A DNA stretch of 64,000 bases. Origin: Burkholderia contaminans (lineage in GTDB: Bacteria; Pseudomonadota; Gammaproteobacteria; Burkholderiales; Burkholderiaceae). Of this stretch, positions 1 through 8,670 are shown in pieces. Every line of letters starts with the position of its first letter. Positions within the stretch are counted from its first letter, which is position 1. Under the pieces are notes generated by a model. It was not told where the DNA came from. It was given only the letters and a program-made list of their open reading frames with translations, and searched no databases. A program made the translations under genes and the position numbers. The DNA is taken from the NCBI RefSeq assembly GCF_029633825.1, contig NZ_CP090640.1, positions 992,001 through 1,056,000 of the forward strand, written 5' to 3'.

Positions 1-1
1 G

Positions 2-859
2 TCGCAGATGGAGCGCGGCAACCTCGGGCGCGAAGCGTTCATGCAGGAAATCGCCCGCATGACGCAGCAGATCGTGAAGCGCGCGAAGGAATACGATTCG
101 GACACGATCCCCGGCGATTACGCGACGCTCGAGACGCCGTGCCCGAACTGCGGCGGCCAGGTGAAGGAAAACTACCGCCGCTTCGCATGCACGAAGTGCG
201 AGTTCTCGATCTCGAAGATCCCGGGCAGCCGGCAGTTCGAGATCGCGGAAGTCGAGGAGCTGCTGCGCGAGAAGACGATCGGCCCGCTGTCCGGCTTCCG
301 CAGCAAGATGGGCCGCCCGTTCTCGGCGATCCTCAAGCTGTCCTTCGACGACGAGACGAAGAACTACAAGCTCGAGTTCGACTTCGGTCAGGACACGGGC
401 GGCGAGGAGGGCGAGGCGCCCGATTTCTCCGCACAGGAGCCCGTCGGCGCGTGCCCGAAGTGCAAGGGCCGTGTGTTCGAGCACGGGATGAGCTACGTGT
501 GCGAGCACTCGGTGGCCAACCCGAAGACCTGCGACTTCCGCTCGGGCAAGGTGATCCTGCAGCAGGAAATCACGCGCGAGCAGATGGGCAAGCTGCTTGC
601 CGACGGCCGTACGGATCTGCTGCCGAACTTCAAGTCGTCGCGCACGGGCCGCAACTTCAAGGCCTTCCTCGTGAAGCAGCCGGACGGCAAGATCGGCTTC
701 GAGTTCGAGAAGAAGGAGCCGAAGGCCGCTGCCGCGAAGAAGACGGCAAAATCGGCGACGAAGGACGCCGAAACCGTGACGGAAGGCGCCGAGGAGAAAC
801 CGGCACCGGCTCGCAAAACCGCCGCACGCAAGACGACGGCGCGCAAGACTGGCTCGTGA
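2..859 (+). CDS. topB: DNA topoisomerase III, C-terminal part (partial at window edge)
   Basis: The reading frame is open from the first bases of the window, so the N-terminal catalytic part lies outside it. What is visible is the end of the type IA core followed by two zinc-ribbon-like blocks, one with CPNCGG and later CTKC, the other with CPKCKG and two further cysteines. A lysine/alanine-rich tail with repeated ARKTAARKT-like units closes the protein and probably binds DNA. Topoisomerase III relaxes or decatenates DNA by single-strand passage. The call rests on this zinc-ribbon plus basic-tail layout, which is usual for beta-proteobacterial TopB; the catalytic tyrosine is not in the window. 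A strong hairpin terminator follows 55 bases after the stop. Confidence 0.85.
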   Translation, partial: SQMERGNLGREAFMQEIARMTQQIVKRAKEYDSDTIPGDYATLETPCPNCGGQVKENYRRFACTKCEFSISKIPGSRQFEIAEVEELLREKTIGPLSGFRSKMGRPFSAILKLSFDDETKNYKLEFDFGQDTGGEEGEAPDFSAQEPVGACPKCKGRVFEHGMSYVCEHSVANPKTCDFRSGKVILQQEITREQMGKLLADGRTDLLPNFKSSRTGRNFKAFLVKQPDGKIGFEFEKKEPKAAAAKKTAKSATKDAETVTEGAEEKPAPARKTAARKTTARKTGS

Positions 860-914
860 CGGCCTGACGGGCCGGGGTTCTCCCGGCCATGCCGAACGCC
901 GGCAGGTAGCCATA

Positions 915-948
915 AAAAACGCGGATCGATTGCTCGATCCGCGTTTTT
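915..948. terminator. Bidirectional Rho-independent terminator
   Basis: A perfect 15-bp inverted repeat (core GCGGATCGA/TCGATCCGC, extended by A and T runs) with a 4-base loop lies between topB and the convergent LysR gene. The A tract on one side and T tract on the other suit termination from both directions. Confidence 0.9.
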
Positions 949-987
949 CTTTGTGCCGGCGACAAGCGCCGCCCGGCCATCGCGCCG

Positions 988-2037
988 TTACAGCGGCGAC
1001 GGCGCCGCGACGCGCGTGCGCGGCGAACGCGGCAGGCGCGGCGACAGGTTCGGGTCGGCCGACTCCGGCTGCTCGGCACGCGTCTCGACACCGATCGGCG
1101 CGAGCACCGAACTCTGCGCGGCCCACTGCTCGCCCATCGTCGCGTCGGTCGAGTGGCTGAAATGCTCGACGAGGTGGTCGATGAACGTGCGCACCTTCGC
1201 GGGCAGATGGCGCCGGCTCGGGTAAGCGATGTTGATCTCGACCTGCGGCAGCCGGAAATCCGGCAGCAGCCGCACGAGCGCGCCGCGCGCGATATCGCCG
1301 CCGATCAGGTAGCTCGGCAGGATCGCGACACCCATCCCGAGCAGCGCGAACTGGCGCAGCATCGCGGTGTTGTTCGCAACGATCACGTTGGTCGGGCGCA
1401 CGCGCACTTCGCCGTCCGGCCCCGTGAACACACGCTCGTCACCCCAGTATTCGGTCGGCAGGCTCAGGCTCGGGTGCTCGGCGAGATGCTCCGGATGGGT
1501 CGGCACGCCGTGCTTCTCCAGGTAGCTCGGCGTCGCACACACGGTCATGCAGCCGGTGGTCAGGCGCCGCGTGACGATGCTCGCGCTACGCATCTGGCGC
1601 GTGACGACGATGCCGACGTCGAAGCCTTCCTCGACGAGATCAACCTGCCGGTCGACCAGCGTGAGATCGGGCACCACTTTCGGGAAATTCTCCGTGTACG
1701 ACTGCAACACGGGCGCAAGGTTGTGCAGGCCGAACACGACAGGCGCAACGATGCGCAACGTTCCGACCGGCTCGTGATTGCGGGCGACGACCATCTGCTC
1801 GACGTCCTCGAGCTCATCGAGGATCTGGCGAGCCCGCTCCAGATAGACCTGGCCTGACTCCGTCAGGGAAAGACTGCGCGTAGTGCGGTTCAGCAAACGC
1901 GTGCCGAGCCGGCCTTCCAGATCGGCGACGTGACGCGTCGCGACCGCGTTGGAGATATCCATTGCACTCGCGGCCCGCGCAAAACTGCCGAGATCTGCAA
2001 CCTTGACGAACACGCGCATCGACTGCAAATGATCCAT
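988..2037 (-). CDS. LysR-family transcriptional regulator
   Basis: The 349-residue product begins with a LysR winged helix-turn-helix (about residues 1-60, with MRVFVKVADLGSFARAA and the LNRTTRSLSLTESG wing), followed by a LysR substrate-binding domain (about 90-300). The start at 2037 is preceded by AGGAG at 8 bases. The C-terminal 40 residues are proline/arginine-rich and outside the usual domain. The gene is divergent from the D-2-hydroxyacid dehydrogenase across about 425 bases, so that gene is a plausible target, but this is inference from position. The effector is unknown. Confidence 0.88.
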   Translation of the reverse strand: MDHLQSMRVFVKVADLGSFARAASAMDISNAVATRHVADLEGRLGTRLLNRTTRSLSLTESGQVYLERARQILDELEDVEQMVVARNHEPVGTLRIVAPVVFGLHNLAPVLQSYTENFPKVVPDLTLVDRQVDLVEEGFDVGIVVTRQMRSASIVTRRLTTGCMTVCATPSYLEKHGVPTHPEHLAEHPSLSLPTEYWGDERVFTGPDGEVRVRPTNVIVANNTAMLRQFALLGMGVAILPSYLIGGDIARGALVRLLPDFRLPQVEINIAYPSRRHLPAKVRTFIDHLVEHFSHSTDATMGEQWAAQSSVLAPIGVETRAEQPESADPNLSPRLPRSPRTRVAAPSPL

Positions 2038-2463
2038 AAACGACTCCTGCCGCTGTTACAACTTCAAAAAGATGAAGCAAATGCGTAATTCTCCTACGAC
2101 AGCGGAAATGATGCAGAGTTGCTCAACAAGGCCCCTCTTGGCGATAAAAATAGTCAAAAATCCTCGGCTCCCGCGGATAGTTGATCCAATTATTCTGATT
2201 GGAGCAACAATTGGGTGAACCTCGTCGAGTAAGCGGCCGAATCAGGAAGGACGTATTTGATGCGACACAACAGCGCACCCTTCCGCCCGCCGCGCGAGCG
2301 GCGCCGGGTCAGGCTGCCGCCAATTGCCGCGGAGCGTAACAACCTGTTAAAAAGACACCATGAAGGCGGCCGACGTAGCATCATGTCGGCCCCGGCCGGG
2401 CGGGACGGGTGCGCAACGTGCGCCGCCGCCACCGCCGCTTTCAACGCGCGACACCCGCTCACC
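2038..2463. other. Divergent intergenic region between LysR gene and dehydrogenase
   Basis: About 425 bases without a convincing gene. The half nearest the LysR gene is A+T-richer than its surroundings, as expected for two divergent promoters. An open frame runs from 2257 into the dehydrogenase, but the extra 69 residues are low-complexity and arginine/alanine-rich and unlike the family, so this stretch is treated as non-coding. LysR-type T-N11-A operators were not resolved by eye. Confidence 0.5.
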
Positions 2464-3477
2464 ATGAAAATTGCCATCCTCGACGACTACCAGGACGCCG
2501 TCCGCAAGCTGAACTGCTTCGAGATGCTTGCCGACCACGACGTGAAGGTCTTCAACAATACGGTGCGCGGATTGGGACAACTCGCCAGCCGTCTGGCGGA
2601 AGTCGAGGCACTCGTGCTGATTCGCGAACGGACCCCGATTTCGTCGCAACTGCTCGCCAAGCTGCCGAACCTGCGCATGATCAGCCAGACCGGCCGCATT
2701 TCGAGCCACATCGATCTCGACGCGTGTACCGACCGCGGCATCGCGGTGCTCGAAGGCACAGGCTCGCCGATTGCCCCCGCCGAACTGACCTGGGCGCTCG
2801 TGATGGCCGCCCAGCGCCGCATTCCGCAATACGTCGCGAACCTGAAGCAGGGCGCATGGCAACAGTCGGGCCTGAAGACGTCGGCGATGCCGCCGAACTT
2901 CGGCCTCGGCCAGGTGCTGCGCGGCCAGACGCTCGGCATCTGGGGCTACGGCAAGATCGGCCGGCTCGTCGCCGGCTACGGCAAGGCGTTCGGGATGAAC
3001 GTGCTGATCTGGGGCCGCGAGCATTCGCTCGAGGCCGCGCGCGCCGACGGCTATACGGCCGCCGAAAGCCGCGAGGCGCTGTTCGAGCAGAGCGACGTGC
3101 TGTCGCTGCACCTGCGCTTGCATGACGACACGCGCGGGATCGTGAAGCAGGAAGACCTGATGCGGATGAAGCCGACGTCGCTGCTCGTCAACACGAGCCG
3201 CGCCGAACTGCTCGAGGAAAATGCACTGGTCAACGCGCTGTCGCACAACCGTCCGGGAATGGTCGCGATCGACGTGTTCGAGAGCGAGCCGATCCTGCAG
3301 GGCTACAGCCTGCTGCGGATGGAAAACGTGATCTGCACGCCGCACATCGGCTACGTCGAGCGCGAAAGCTACGAGCTCTACTTCAGCGCGGCATTCCGGA
3401 ACATCCTGGCGTTCGACCAGGGCGACATGTCGAGCGTCGTCAATCCGGAAGCACTGACGCCGCGCCGCGTGCGCTGA
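2464..3477 (+). CDS. D-2-hydroxyacid dehydrogenase family protein
   Basis: This predicted NAD(P)-dependent oxidoreductase of about 337 residues begins at the ATG giving MKIAILDDYQD, which is where family homology starts. It has a Rossmann fold with GIWGYGKIGRLVAGYG, and the family catalytic trio is visible: Arg in NTSRAELL, Glu in DVFESEP and His in CTPHIGYVE. Substrates of the family include 2-ketoacids, hydroxypyruvate and phosphoglycerate; the sequence alone does not choose among them. It stands alone and is divergent from the LysR regulator at 988-2037, which may control it. Confidence 0.87.
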   Translation: MKIAILDDYQDAVRKLNCFEMLADHDVKVFNNTVRGLGQLASRLAEVEALVLIRERTPISSQLLAKLPNLRMISQTGRISSHIDLDACTDRGIAVLEGTGSPIAPAELTWALVMAAQRRIPQYVANLKQGAWQQSGLKTSAMPPNFGLGQVLRGQTLGIWGYGKIGRLVAGYGKAFGMNVLIWGREHSLEAARADGYTAAESREALFEQSDVLSLHLRLHDDTRGIVKQEDLMRMKPTSLLVNTSRAELLEENALVNALSHNRPGMVAIDVFESEPILQGYSLLRMENVICTPHIGYVERESYELYFSAAFRNILAFDQGDMSSVVNPEALTPRRVR

Positions 3478-3526
3478 GCGCCGCGGGCCGCGCCTGCCGC
3501 GCGGCCCTGCATCCTGCTTCCCGTCT

Positions 3527-4393
3527 TCAGGCGGCCACGCGGCCGCCCGTCATCGCGCCGACGCGCGTGAGGAAATGCTCGCCGTCGCGCCGCCCGAGGT
3601 CGTACGCATGCCGCATCTGCGACGGGCTCGTGTAATCCCAACTCGAAATCGGCACCTTGCTCGACGGCTGCACGTACAGCCGCCGCTGCTCGCCATGCGC
3701 GACCGTGAACATCTGCGGGCGCGGGTACAGCCGCGTGACGAGCACCAGCACGTCGCCGGGCGCGGGGTCGAGCGCGTCGACCGGCACGTTGTCGACCATC
3801 CCGCCGTCCAGCACGGGCCGGCCGCCGCGGCGCAGCACCGGCGTGAACGGCGGCGTGCAGGACGACTGCAGGATCAGGTCGGCGAGCTCGTCGACGCTCG
3901 CGCAGGCCTGCGCGCGCACGAATTCCGGCCGAAAGCCGAGCGTGCGCCCGAGCGTCGGGTGCAGCGTCTTGCGCACGTACTTTTCGATGTTGTACGCGAC
4001 GAGGCCGGCGGCCACTGCGCTGCGCGCGCCGAGCCAGCGCGGCACGTGCGACACGCCGATGCGGATCTCTGGTGCCGCGGCAAGCTGCGCGAACGGCTCG
4101 CCGTAGATGTCGAGCAGCGCCTGGCGGTAAATCCGGTAATGCGGAAACACGGGCTCGCGCCCGAACAGGTTGCCCCAGTACGCGTTCTTCCGGTTGTGGC
4201 GCAGCGCCTCTTCGTAATAGCGCATCACCCAGGCGGCATCGCGCGTATACAGCATGCATGCGGTCGCCGCGCCGGCCGAGATGCCGGTGATCACGCGCGG
4301 GCGCAGGCCGAGCGCCGGCTGGGCGATGTCCCAGAAGCCAGCCTGCCACCAGCAGCGATTGCCGCCGCCCGCAAAGACGATCTGGTCGAACAT
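3527..4393 (-). CDS. Patatin-like phospholipase
   Basis: The 288-residue product shows patatin acyl-hydrolase motifs: an N-terminal glycine-rich oxyanion loop (FAGGGNR), the nucleophile elbow GISAG and the catalytic aspartate in LDGGMVDN, forming the family's Ser-Asp dyad. Patatins hydrolyse acyl esters of phospholipids or other lipids. There is no evident signal peptide, so a cytosolic location is likely. It lies 8 bases downstream of a hotdog thioesterase gene on the same strand, which suggests a two-gene acyl-lipid operon. The longer open frame upstream overlaps the thioesterase and is rejected. The lipid substrate is unknown. Confidence 0.85.
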   Translation of the reverse strand: MFDQIVFAGGGNRCWWQAGFWDIAQPALGLRPRVITGISAGAATACMLYTRDAAWVMRYYEEALRHNRKNAYWGNLFGREPVFPHYRIYRQALLDIYGEPFAQLAAAPEIRIGVSHVPRWLGARSAVAAGLVAYNIEKYVRKTLHPTLGRTLGFRPEFVRAQACASVDELADLILQSSCTPPFTPVLRRGGRPVLDGGMVDNVPVDALDPAPGDVLVLVTRLYPRPQMFTVAHGEQRRLYVQPSSKVPISSWDYTSPSQMRHAYDLGRRDGEHFLTRVGAMTGGRVAA

Positions 4394-4401
4394 CGCGCCG
4401 C

Positions 4402-4806
4402 TCAACTGACGAGCGCGTAGGTCGACGTCGCGTGGACGGCCATCTTGCCGTCCTCGTCGAACAGCTCGACTTCGCCGAACACGAGGTTGCGGCCCATCCG
4501 CAGCACGCGCGCGGTGACGAGCACGTCGCCCTTGCGCACGGGCCGCATGAAGTTCGTGTTCAGCGATACGGTGGTCATCGGCCGGAACTCGCCGAGCGCG
4601 GCCGAGATCGCGACCACCATCGCGGTGTCGGCGGCCGCCGTGAACACCTGGCCACAGATGATGCCGCCCGAATGGCGGAATTCGCCGGAAAACGGCAGGC
4701 GCAGCGTGACGCTGTCGTCGCCGATCGACACGGGGACCAGACCGAGCGAGCGGACCCAGGGGGCCAGCAGGCGATCCAGCAATTCGCGGACTGCGTTTTC
4801 GTCCAT
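4402..4806 (-). CDS. PaaI-type hotdog-fold thioesterase
   Basis: The 134-residue product has the size of a single hotdog domain. The segment FRHSGGIICGQVFTAAADTAM matches the PaaI/YiiD-like active region, in which the His-Ser-Gly-Gly turn and a following acidic residue help polarise water on the acyl-CoA thioester. The C-terminal strand pattern with LNTNFMRPV is also typical. The start at 4806 gives the family-like N-terminus. It is the first gene of an apparent operon with the patatin-like phospholipase. The acyl-CoA substrate cannot be assigned. Confidence 0.87.
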   Translation of the reverse strand: MDENAVRELLDRLLAPWVRSLGLVPVSIGDDSVTLRLPFSGEFRHSGGIICGQVFTAAADTAMVVAISAALGEFRPMTTVSLNTNFMRPVRKGDVLVTARVLRMGRNLVFGEVELFDEDGKMAVHATSTYALVS

Positions 4807-4954
4807 CTTCGAAAGCCCAGAAAGCGTTGCGCGACCGCCGCGCAACACGTGTGGCGTCATCATACCGGGAGCGCGGAAACTGCGATCGCTCGTCAAAGGG
4901 CCGACAGCTGCCGCCGTCGTTGCGAAATATTTTGAGGAAATTTGCAGAAAGAGC

Positions 4955-4983
4955 TTGCAAGACTCGAAATACCCATGCATAAT
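4955..4983 (+). promoter_or_regulatory. Sigma-70 promoter of tRNA-Lys
   Basis: TTGCAA (4955-4960), a 17-base spacer and CATAAT (4978-4983) sit 12 bases before the tRNA 5' end, the normal spacing for a tRNA promoter with a short leader. Confidence 0.75.
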
Positions 4984-4995
4984 CTTTCTTCTGTT

Positions 4996-5071
4996 GGGGC
5001 GTTAGCTCAGTTGGTAGAGCAGCGGACTCTTAATCCGTAGGTCGAGTGTTCGAGTCACTCACGCCCCACCA
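4996..5071 (+). tRNA. tRNA-Lys (anticodon CTT)
   Basis: A complete 76-base cloverleaf: acceptor GGGGCGT pairing with ACGCCCC, D-arm with AGCTCAGTTGGTAGAGC, anticodon loop CTCTTAA (anticodon CTT), a T-arm containing GTTCGAG, and an encoded CCA end. It has its own promoter and is followed 10 bases later by a hairpin terminator, so it is a single-gene transcript. Confidence 0.97.
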
Positions 5072-5080
5072 GGAATTCCG

Positions 5081-5115
5081 AAGCCCGGTTAGCGAAAGCT
5101 AACCGGGCTTTTTCC
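5081..5115 (+). terminator. Rho-independent terminator after tRNA-Lys
   Basis: A 13-bp stem (AAGCCCGGTTAGC with its complement) closed by a GAAA tetraloop and followed by a T run. Confidence 0.93.
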
Positions 5116-5402
5116 TTTTCCGCCGTCGCACACGCGGCGCGCGCCCTGTCGCAGTACGCCACCGCACGCCTGCTCCGCATCGTTTCCGCTAGAATCGTCC
5201 GACAAATATCACACGACCGGCGCAGGCACTGCCGTTTGCCCGCCGGCACTGAGAGAACATGGGACGTCAGACATGGAAGCATGTAACCGAGACGCGACCA
5301 TTCAGAGGGCCTGGTTGCGCCGATATCGGCAAGTCCATCGGGACACGCCGCTCCAACGATCACGCCGGCATCCACAGTGCGACGCACGAACCGGATCCGG
5401 TC

Positions 5403-6308
5403 ATGCCGGGTAAGGACGCGCTCGTCGCGCTGGCGCTCGGCGCCGTGCTGCTCGTACTGGCAGGCGTGCTCGCCGTCACGACCGGTCAGGCGACCGGCCA
5501 CCTCGTCCGCACGCCGGGCACGGTCGTCCGTATCGTGCAGGACAGCGACGCGATGCGCGCGTACCGGCCGATCGTCGCGTATCTTGCGAGCGACGGCCAG
5601 CGCCGCGAGGTCGCCGGCAATACCGCCTCGACCATCCCCGCCTACGACATCGGCGAGAACGTCGACGTCCTGCTCGATCCCGTCCATCCCGAGCGCCCCG
5701 CGCTGATCGACGATTTCGCGCAACGCTGGTTTCCGGCAGCGGTGTCGGCACTGCTCGCCGTCGCGTCGTTCGCGATCGGCGCCCTGCTGATCGCCGGCAA
5801 GCGCCATCGCATGCAATCCGATGCACCGCCGACCCGGGCCCGGCGCAAACAGGTGCGACGCCGCTGGGATATCGCAATCGTGCTGATTCCGATCACGATC
5901 GGCACGGGCTTCATTGCCGGTGCCGGTGCAGCCGGCCTGCGTCAGTGGCAGATCGCTCACCACTACGCGCGCTCGACCGGCCATGTCGTCGAGATCGCAA
6001 AAAATGCGCGGTCGGCCCGCTCGCGCACGTCGCTGTATTCGGCGATCGTCGCGTTCACGACCGACAGCGGGCGCCAGATCACGTTCGCCCAGGGCGCGGC
6101 GTCGTCGCATCCGGGCCTGCGCGAAGGCGAAGCGGTCAACGTGCTGTACGACCCCGTCACACCCGAGCGCGCGGTCGTCGACCGCTTCTGGGATCGCTGG
6201 GGCCTCACGGCCATCCTGCTCGCAATCGGTGCGCCGTTCCTCGCGGCCGGACTGTTCGTCGCCGCGACGCTGTGGCCGGACCATCGGTCGCACGAAACCG
6301 TGCCATGA
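5403..6308 (+). CDS. Membrane protein with two DUF3592-like units
   Basis: The product of about 301 residues consists of two similar halves. Each has a transmembrane helix, an extracytoplasmic beta-rich segment of the kind TGHxV.....Y.A.VAFT.D.G, a conserved NVLYDPVxPERA-type loop (LLDPVHPERPAL in the first half, LYDPVTPERAVV in the second), then a second helix. This matches the DUF3592 pattern, duplicated in tandem. The function is unknown. The start at 5403 precedes the first hydrophobic helix directly; an in-frame ATG at 5259 would add 48 non-homologous residues. It follows the tRNA-Lys terminator and has no obvious operon partner. Confidence 0.75.
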   Translation: MPGKDALVALALGAVLLVLAGVLAVTTGQATGHLVRTPGTVVRIVQDSDAMRAYRPIVAYLASDGQRREVAGNTASTIPAYDIGENVDVLLDPVHPERPALIDDFAQRWFPAAVSALLAVASFAIGALLIAGKRHRMQSDAPPTRARRKQVRRRWDIAIVLIPITIGTGFIAGAGAAGLRQWQIAHHYARSTGHVVEIAKNARSARSRTSLYSAIVAFTTDSGRQITFAQGAASSHPGLREGEAVNVLYDPVTPERAVVDRFWDRWGLTAILLAIGAPFLAAGLFVAATLWPDHRSHETVP

Positions 6309-6362
6309 CGCTCGCGCGCCGGCCGCGCACCGCGTGGCACGACAACCGGCGCAGCGCGCGCA

Positions 6363-6977
6363 TCACCGCTCCCTGAACGTCTCCACCTTCGCGCGGTTCC
6401 CGCACGTGCGCATGTCGCACCAGCGGCGCCCGACGCCGCGGCCGCGATCGACGAAGAACCACGTGCACCGGCCGCACTGCCTCACGCGCGCGAAATCGTC
6501 GCTGCGCAGCAGTTGCTCGAAGCCGAGTGCGGCCGCGTCGACCCAGCGCGACGCGGCACGCGCGTCGGGCCGCCACGCGAACCGGCCGTCGACGGCATCG
6601 AATGCGCTGCGCCCGATCGCCTCGCGAATCGCGACGGCGAGCCGGTCCGCCGCGCGCGCGCCGGCCGTGCCGCCGCCTCCGGCCGTCAGGTGCGCGATCG
6701 CAGCGTAGGCATCCTCGCGAAAACGATGCAGCGCCGCCAGCGCGTCAGCGTCGTCCTGCCGCGCGTGACGCAGAAGCCGCGCCAGACCGGCCGGCGCCAG
6801 CAACCCCGATCGCTGCGCCCACGCATGCACGGCCGGCCAGTCGACGAGCTTGTCCGCGTCGCGCGTCTTGCCCGTGTCGGCCACCGTGTTGAGGAAGTCG
6901 AGCGCCGGATGGCCGCCGACGAAATCGGCTGCACCCCATTCTTGCGCGGCTCGCGCGGGCTCGTGTCGAGTAACCAT
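6363..6977 (-). CDS. CGNR zinc-finger (ABATE-domain) regulator
   Basis: The 204-residue product has an N-terminal ABATE-type domain opening with GGHPALDFLNTVADT. It ends in a CGNR zinc finger: RQCGRCTWFFVD, then WCDMRTCGNRAKV. This architecture is associated with putative stress-responsive transcription factors, although few have been characterised. It is divergent from an alpha/beta hydrolase gene. The short gap between them carries a 9-bp inverted repeat (7018-7044) that could be its operator; that link is inference. Confidence 0.85.
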   Translation of the reverse strand: MVTRHEPARAAQEWGAADFVGGHPALDFLNTVADTGKTRDADKLVDWPAVHAWAQRSGLLAPAGLARLLRHARQDDADALAALHRFREDAYAAIAHLTAGGGGTAGARAADRLAVAIREAIGRSAFDAVDGRFAWRPDARAASRWVDAAALGFEQLLRSDDFARVRQCGRCTWFFVDRGRGVGRRWCDMRTCGNRAKVETFRER

Positions 6978-7017
6978 TTATTTTCACCTATCGGTTTCAC
7001 ACCCGGGCAATCCGGAG

Positions 7018-7044
7018 TAACCTGTTAACAACCAAAACAGGTTA
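7018..7044. promoter_or_regulatory. 9-bp inverted repeat, candidate operator
   Basis: TAACCTGTT (7018-7026) and its exact reverse complement AACAGGTTA (7036-7044), separated by 9 bases, lie in the 80-base gap between the divergent CGNR regulator and alpha/beta hydrolase genes. The repeat ends about 14 bases before the hydrolase start. There is no T run, so an operator is likelier than a terminator. Confidence 0.55.
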
Positions 7045-7058
7045 GCACGGAGATGCCG

Positions 7059-7874
7059 ATGCTCGAACTCGCCAACCGCTTCACTTTCGAAGGCCACCGG
7101 ATTGCCTGGGGAACGATCGGCGAAGGTCCGCCGCTCGTGCTCGTGCACGGCACGCCGTTTTCGTCGCAGGTGTGGCGCCGGATCGCACCGTGGCTCGCGC
7201 GGCGTCACCGCGTGTTCTTCTACGACCTGCTCGGTTACGGTCAGTCCGACATGCCGGACGCGGATGTGTCGCTCGGCCGCCAGAACGGGTTGTTCGGCGC
7301 GCTGCTCGATGCGTGGAAAATCTCACGCCCCCGCGTACTCGCGCACGACTACGGCGGCGCAACCGTGCTGCGCGCGCACTTCCTCGACGGCGTCGCCTAT
7401 GCGGACCTCACGCTCGTGAATCCGGTCGCAATCGCGCCGCAGGGCTCGACGTTCGTGCGCCATGTCGCGCAGCACGAGGCCGCGTTCACCGGATTGCCCG
7501 CGTATGCGCATCACGCGCTCGTGTCGGCCTATCTCGGCAAGGCGGTCGCCCGGCCGCTGAGCGACGAGGCGCTGTCGATCTACCGTGCGCCGTGGCTCAC
7601 GCCCGACGGTCAGGCCGCGTTCTATCGACAGATCGCGCAGATGCGCCAGCGCTACATCGAGGAAGCCGAGGCTCGTTACGCGCCGCCGGACTTTCCGGTG
7701 CGCATCGTGTGGGGCGAGGACGACGCGTGGATTCCGCTCGACCAGGGGCAGGCGCTGGCCGATCGCATCGCAAACGGCCAACTGATCCGGGTGCCGCGCG
7801 CGGGCCATCTGGTGCAGGAAGATGCGCCGGAGGCGATCGTGGCGGCGGTGCTCGACGGGCCAGGGCAAGGTTGA
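7059..7874 (+). CDS. Alpha/beta hydrolase with aspartate nucleophile (haloalkane-dehalogenase-like)
   Basis: A soluble alpha/beta-hydrolase of about 271 residues. It shows the HGTPFSS oxyanion strand, the nucleophile elbow AHDYGG (Asp near residue 97), a late acidic residue in GEDDAWIP and the catalytic His in RAGHLVQED. An Asp rather than Ser at the elbow is the mark of haloalkane and fluoroacetate dehalogenases and epoxide hydrolases, so hydrolysis through an ester intermediate is predicted; the substrate is unknown. The ATG at 7059 is preferred over 7053 because GGAG then lies 6 bases upstream. It is divergent from a CGNR regulator that may control it. Confidence 0.82.
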   Translation: MLELANRFTFEGHRIAWGTIGEGPPLVLVHGTPFSSQVWRRIAPWLARRHRVFFYDLLGYGQSDMPDADVSLGRQNGLFGALLDAWKISRPRVLAHDYGGATVLRAHFLDGVAYADLTLVNPVAIAPQGSTFVRHVAQHEAAFTGLPAYAHHALVSAYLGKAVARPLSDEALSIYRAPWLTPDGQAAFYRQIAQMRQRYIEEAEARYAPPDFPVRIVWGEDDAWIPLDQGQALADRIANGQLIRVPRAGHLVQEDAPEAIVAAVLDGPGQG

Positions 7875-7911
7875 CGCCCGCCGTACCGCATATCGCTTTT
7901 CGCGTGCCGCG

Positions 7912-8670
7912 TCAGAACACCGGCACGCCCTGCGCAAGCGTCGAGATGAACTTCGCGGTGCGTGGATCGCGCGGATCGCCGAACAGGTCGCGCGACGCAC
8001 CGGCCTCGACCACGCGGCCCTCCGCGAGAAACACCGCATCGTGTGCGATCGACGCGGCCAGGCGCAGGTCGTGGGTGGCCATCAGCATCGTCGTGCCTTC
8101 TCGTGCGAGCTGGCGCAGCACCTCGACCACTTCGACGGACAGCTCCGGATCGAGCGCCGACGTCGGCTCGTCGCACAACAGCACCTGCGGCGACGGCGCG
8201 AGCGCACGCGCGATCGCAACACGTTGCTGCTGGCCGCCCGACAGCGTACCGGGCCACGCGTCGGCCTTGTCCGCGATGCCGACCTTCTCGAGCAGCGCGA
8301 GCGCACGTTCACGGGCCCGTTCGCGCGGCCAGCGCTGCACGGTGACGAGCCCCTCCATCACGTTCTGCACGACGCTCAGGTGCGGAAACAGTTGGAAGTT
8401 CTGGAACACCATGCCGGTCTGGCGGCGCACCGCGAACACGGCGTCGCGCGCCGGCCGATGCGCCGGGGAGAAGTCGATGCGTGCGTCGCCGACCGTCAGC
8501 GCGCCCGCCTCGGGCACTTCGAGCAGGTTCACGCAACGCAGCAGCGTGCTCTTGCCGCTGCCGGACGGCCCGATCAGCGCCGTCACGCTGCCGGGCTGCA
8601 ATGCGAGGTCGATCCCGTGCAGCACGCGATGCGTGCCGAACGACTTGTCGATGCCTTCGAGCCGGATCAT
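7912..8670 (-). CDS. Amino-acid (cystine-type) ABC transporter ATPase
   Basis: A 252-residue ABC ATPase of the polar-amino-acid class. Visible motifs are Walker A GPSGSGKST, the Q-loop in FQNFQLFPH, the signature LSGGQQQRVAIARAL, Walker B VLLCDEPTSALDP and the switch His in ATHDL. It energises the importer encoded with the permease (8667-9347) and binding protein (9362-10144). Its start overlaps the permease stop as ATGA, indicating translational coupling. It is the last gene of the three-gene operon. Confidence 0.93.
   Translation of the reverse strand: MIRLEGIDKSFGTHRVLHGIDLALQPGSVTALIGPSGSGKSTLLRCVNLLEVPEAGALTVGDARIDFSPAHRPARDAVFAVRRQTGMVFQNFQLFPHLSVVQNVMEGLVTVQRWPRERARERALALLEKVGIADKADAWPGTLSGGQQQRVAIARALAPSPQVLLCDEPTSALDPELSVEVVEVLRQLAREGTTMLMATHDLRLAASIAHDAVFLAEGRVVEAGASRDLFGDPRDPRTAKFISTLAQGVPVF

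Noticed and set aside
2257..2463. N-terminal extension of the D-2-hydroxyacid dehydrogenase
   Set aside because: The 69 extra residues are Arg/Pro/Ala-rich and not family-like; homology starts at ATG 2464.
4996..5071. tRNA-Lys as an integration site for a neighbouring island
   Set aside because: Genes on both sides are core-like in composition and no partial copy of the tRNA 3' end was noticed nearby.
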